Translations under genes and position numbers: made by a program
Notes under the pieces: model-generated
What the model saw: the letters and a program-made list of their open reading frames with translations, nothing else
The model's database searches: none
What the model was told of the DNA's origin: nothing
Part shown: one piece after another, positions 63,603-64,000 of the stretch
Layout: every line of letters starts with the position of its first letter
Numbering within the stretch: the first letter of the stretch is position 1
DNA from: Amorphochlora amoebiformis
Lineage: Eukaryota; Cercozoa; Chlorarachniophyceae
DNA: 64,000 bases
Reading direction: 5' to 3'
Assembly: GCA_054601695.1 (NCBI GenBank)
Contig: BAAHQB010000280.1
Span: forward strand, 1 to 64,000

Positions 63603-63717
63603 TATATGTATATAAACATACATATATTCATATACACATATATATACTGTTTTGATTACATAGATATGTATATTTATATTATACATATATTTAATATATA
63701 TATATATATATATGCAC

Positions 63718-63803
<86 letters not shown>

Positions 63804-63867
63804 TATCAACTTTTGCATATACCTATACATATTCAAATTATATGAATACATACATGTGCATAGCTAC

Positions 63868-63903
<36 letters not shown>

Positions 63904-63950
63904 ATATATATATATATGTATACATATATGCATATATATGTATATATATG

Positions 63951-63982
<32 letters not shown>

Positions 63983-64000
63983 CACATATATATATGTATA
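62612..64000. other. AT-rich terminal part with one ambiguous island
   Basis: Mostly (AT)n. The island at about 62988-63070 is open three ways: plus acidic (EEGEGEGEEDEASRRGSTDE), plus basic ([15 protein letters not shown]), and minus Ser/Pro-rich ending SPNE then TAA after the acceptor TTTATCAG. I cannot choose among them. No other coding island. Confidence 0.5.

Overview
This is a nuclear window from a eukaryote. I cannot name the organism. The evidence is spliceosomal introns (GT-AG, some GC-AG), TTAGGG/CCCTAA telomere-type repeats, and recognisable eukaryotic genes: RPA-interacting protein, an isoprenylcysteine methylesterase-like hydrolase, a GT8 glycosyltransferase and a PDZ protein. 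There are no bacterial operons, ribosome-binding sites, CRISPR arrays, tRNAs or rRNAs that I can see. Most of the bases are (AT)n/(TATA)n microsatellite, with smaller amounts of degenerate TTAGGG arrays, one 0.9-kb CT tract and several minisatellites. The long open frames rich in Ile-Tyr, Ser-Leu or Arg-Glu are translations of these repeats, not genes.

The genes are shredded by these repeats. Coding sequence sits in small islands, many of 15-100 bases, bounded by AG on the left and GT on the right, and the introns between them are the AT and telomere-type arrays. I joined islands only when the splice phases agreed, so the exon chains below are hand-built models.

Layout, left to right. 0.7-10.5 kb, plus strand: an 11-exon gene for a membrane-anchored acidic-repeat protein with a C-terminal PDZ domain. 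11.1-12.8 kb, plus: the 3' part of an unknown gene. 13.0-18.4 kb, plus: a second gene with an acidic/PEST-like exon, containing the CT tract in an intron. 18.9-26.1 kb and 27.0-33.0 kb, minus: two tandemly duplicated, about 18-exon genes for secreted, cysteine-containing proteins of unknown family. 34.3-42.8 kb, minus: an isoprenylcysteine methylesterase-like alpha/beta hydrolase. It is head-to-head, across a roughly 260-base shared promoter, with RPAIN (43.06-43.81 kb, plus), which has short ordinary introns. 46.7-48.1 kb, plus, and 48.0-50.2 kb, minus: two small convergent genes whose last exons overlap. 51.4-53.6 kb: scattered minus exons. 54.8-56.1 kb, minus: the 5' part of a GT8 glycosyltransferase. 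56.4-60.0 kb, plus: exon fragments of one or more genes. 60.4-62.6 kb, plus: an acidic, lysine-rich unknown protein. 62.6-64 kb: mostly repeats.

The most unusual feature is the gene architecture: very small exons embedded in simple-sequence introns, telomere-type arrays inside introns, exons that run straight into AT repeats with no GT donor, and a recent tandem duplication in which exons are kept while repeats turn over.
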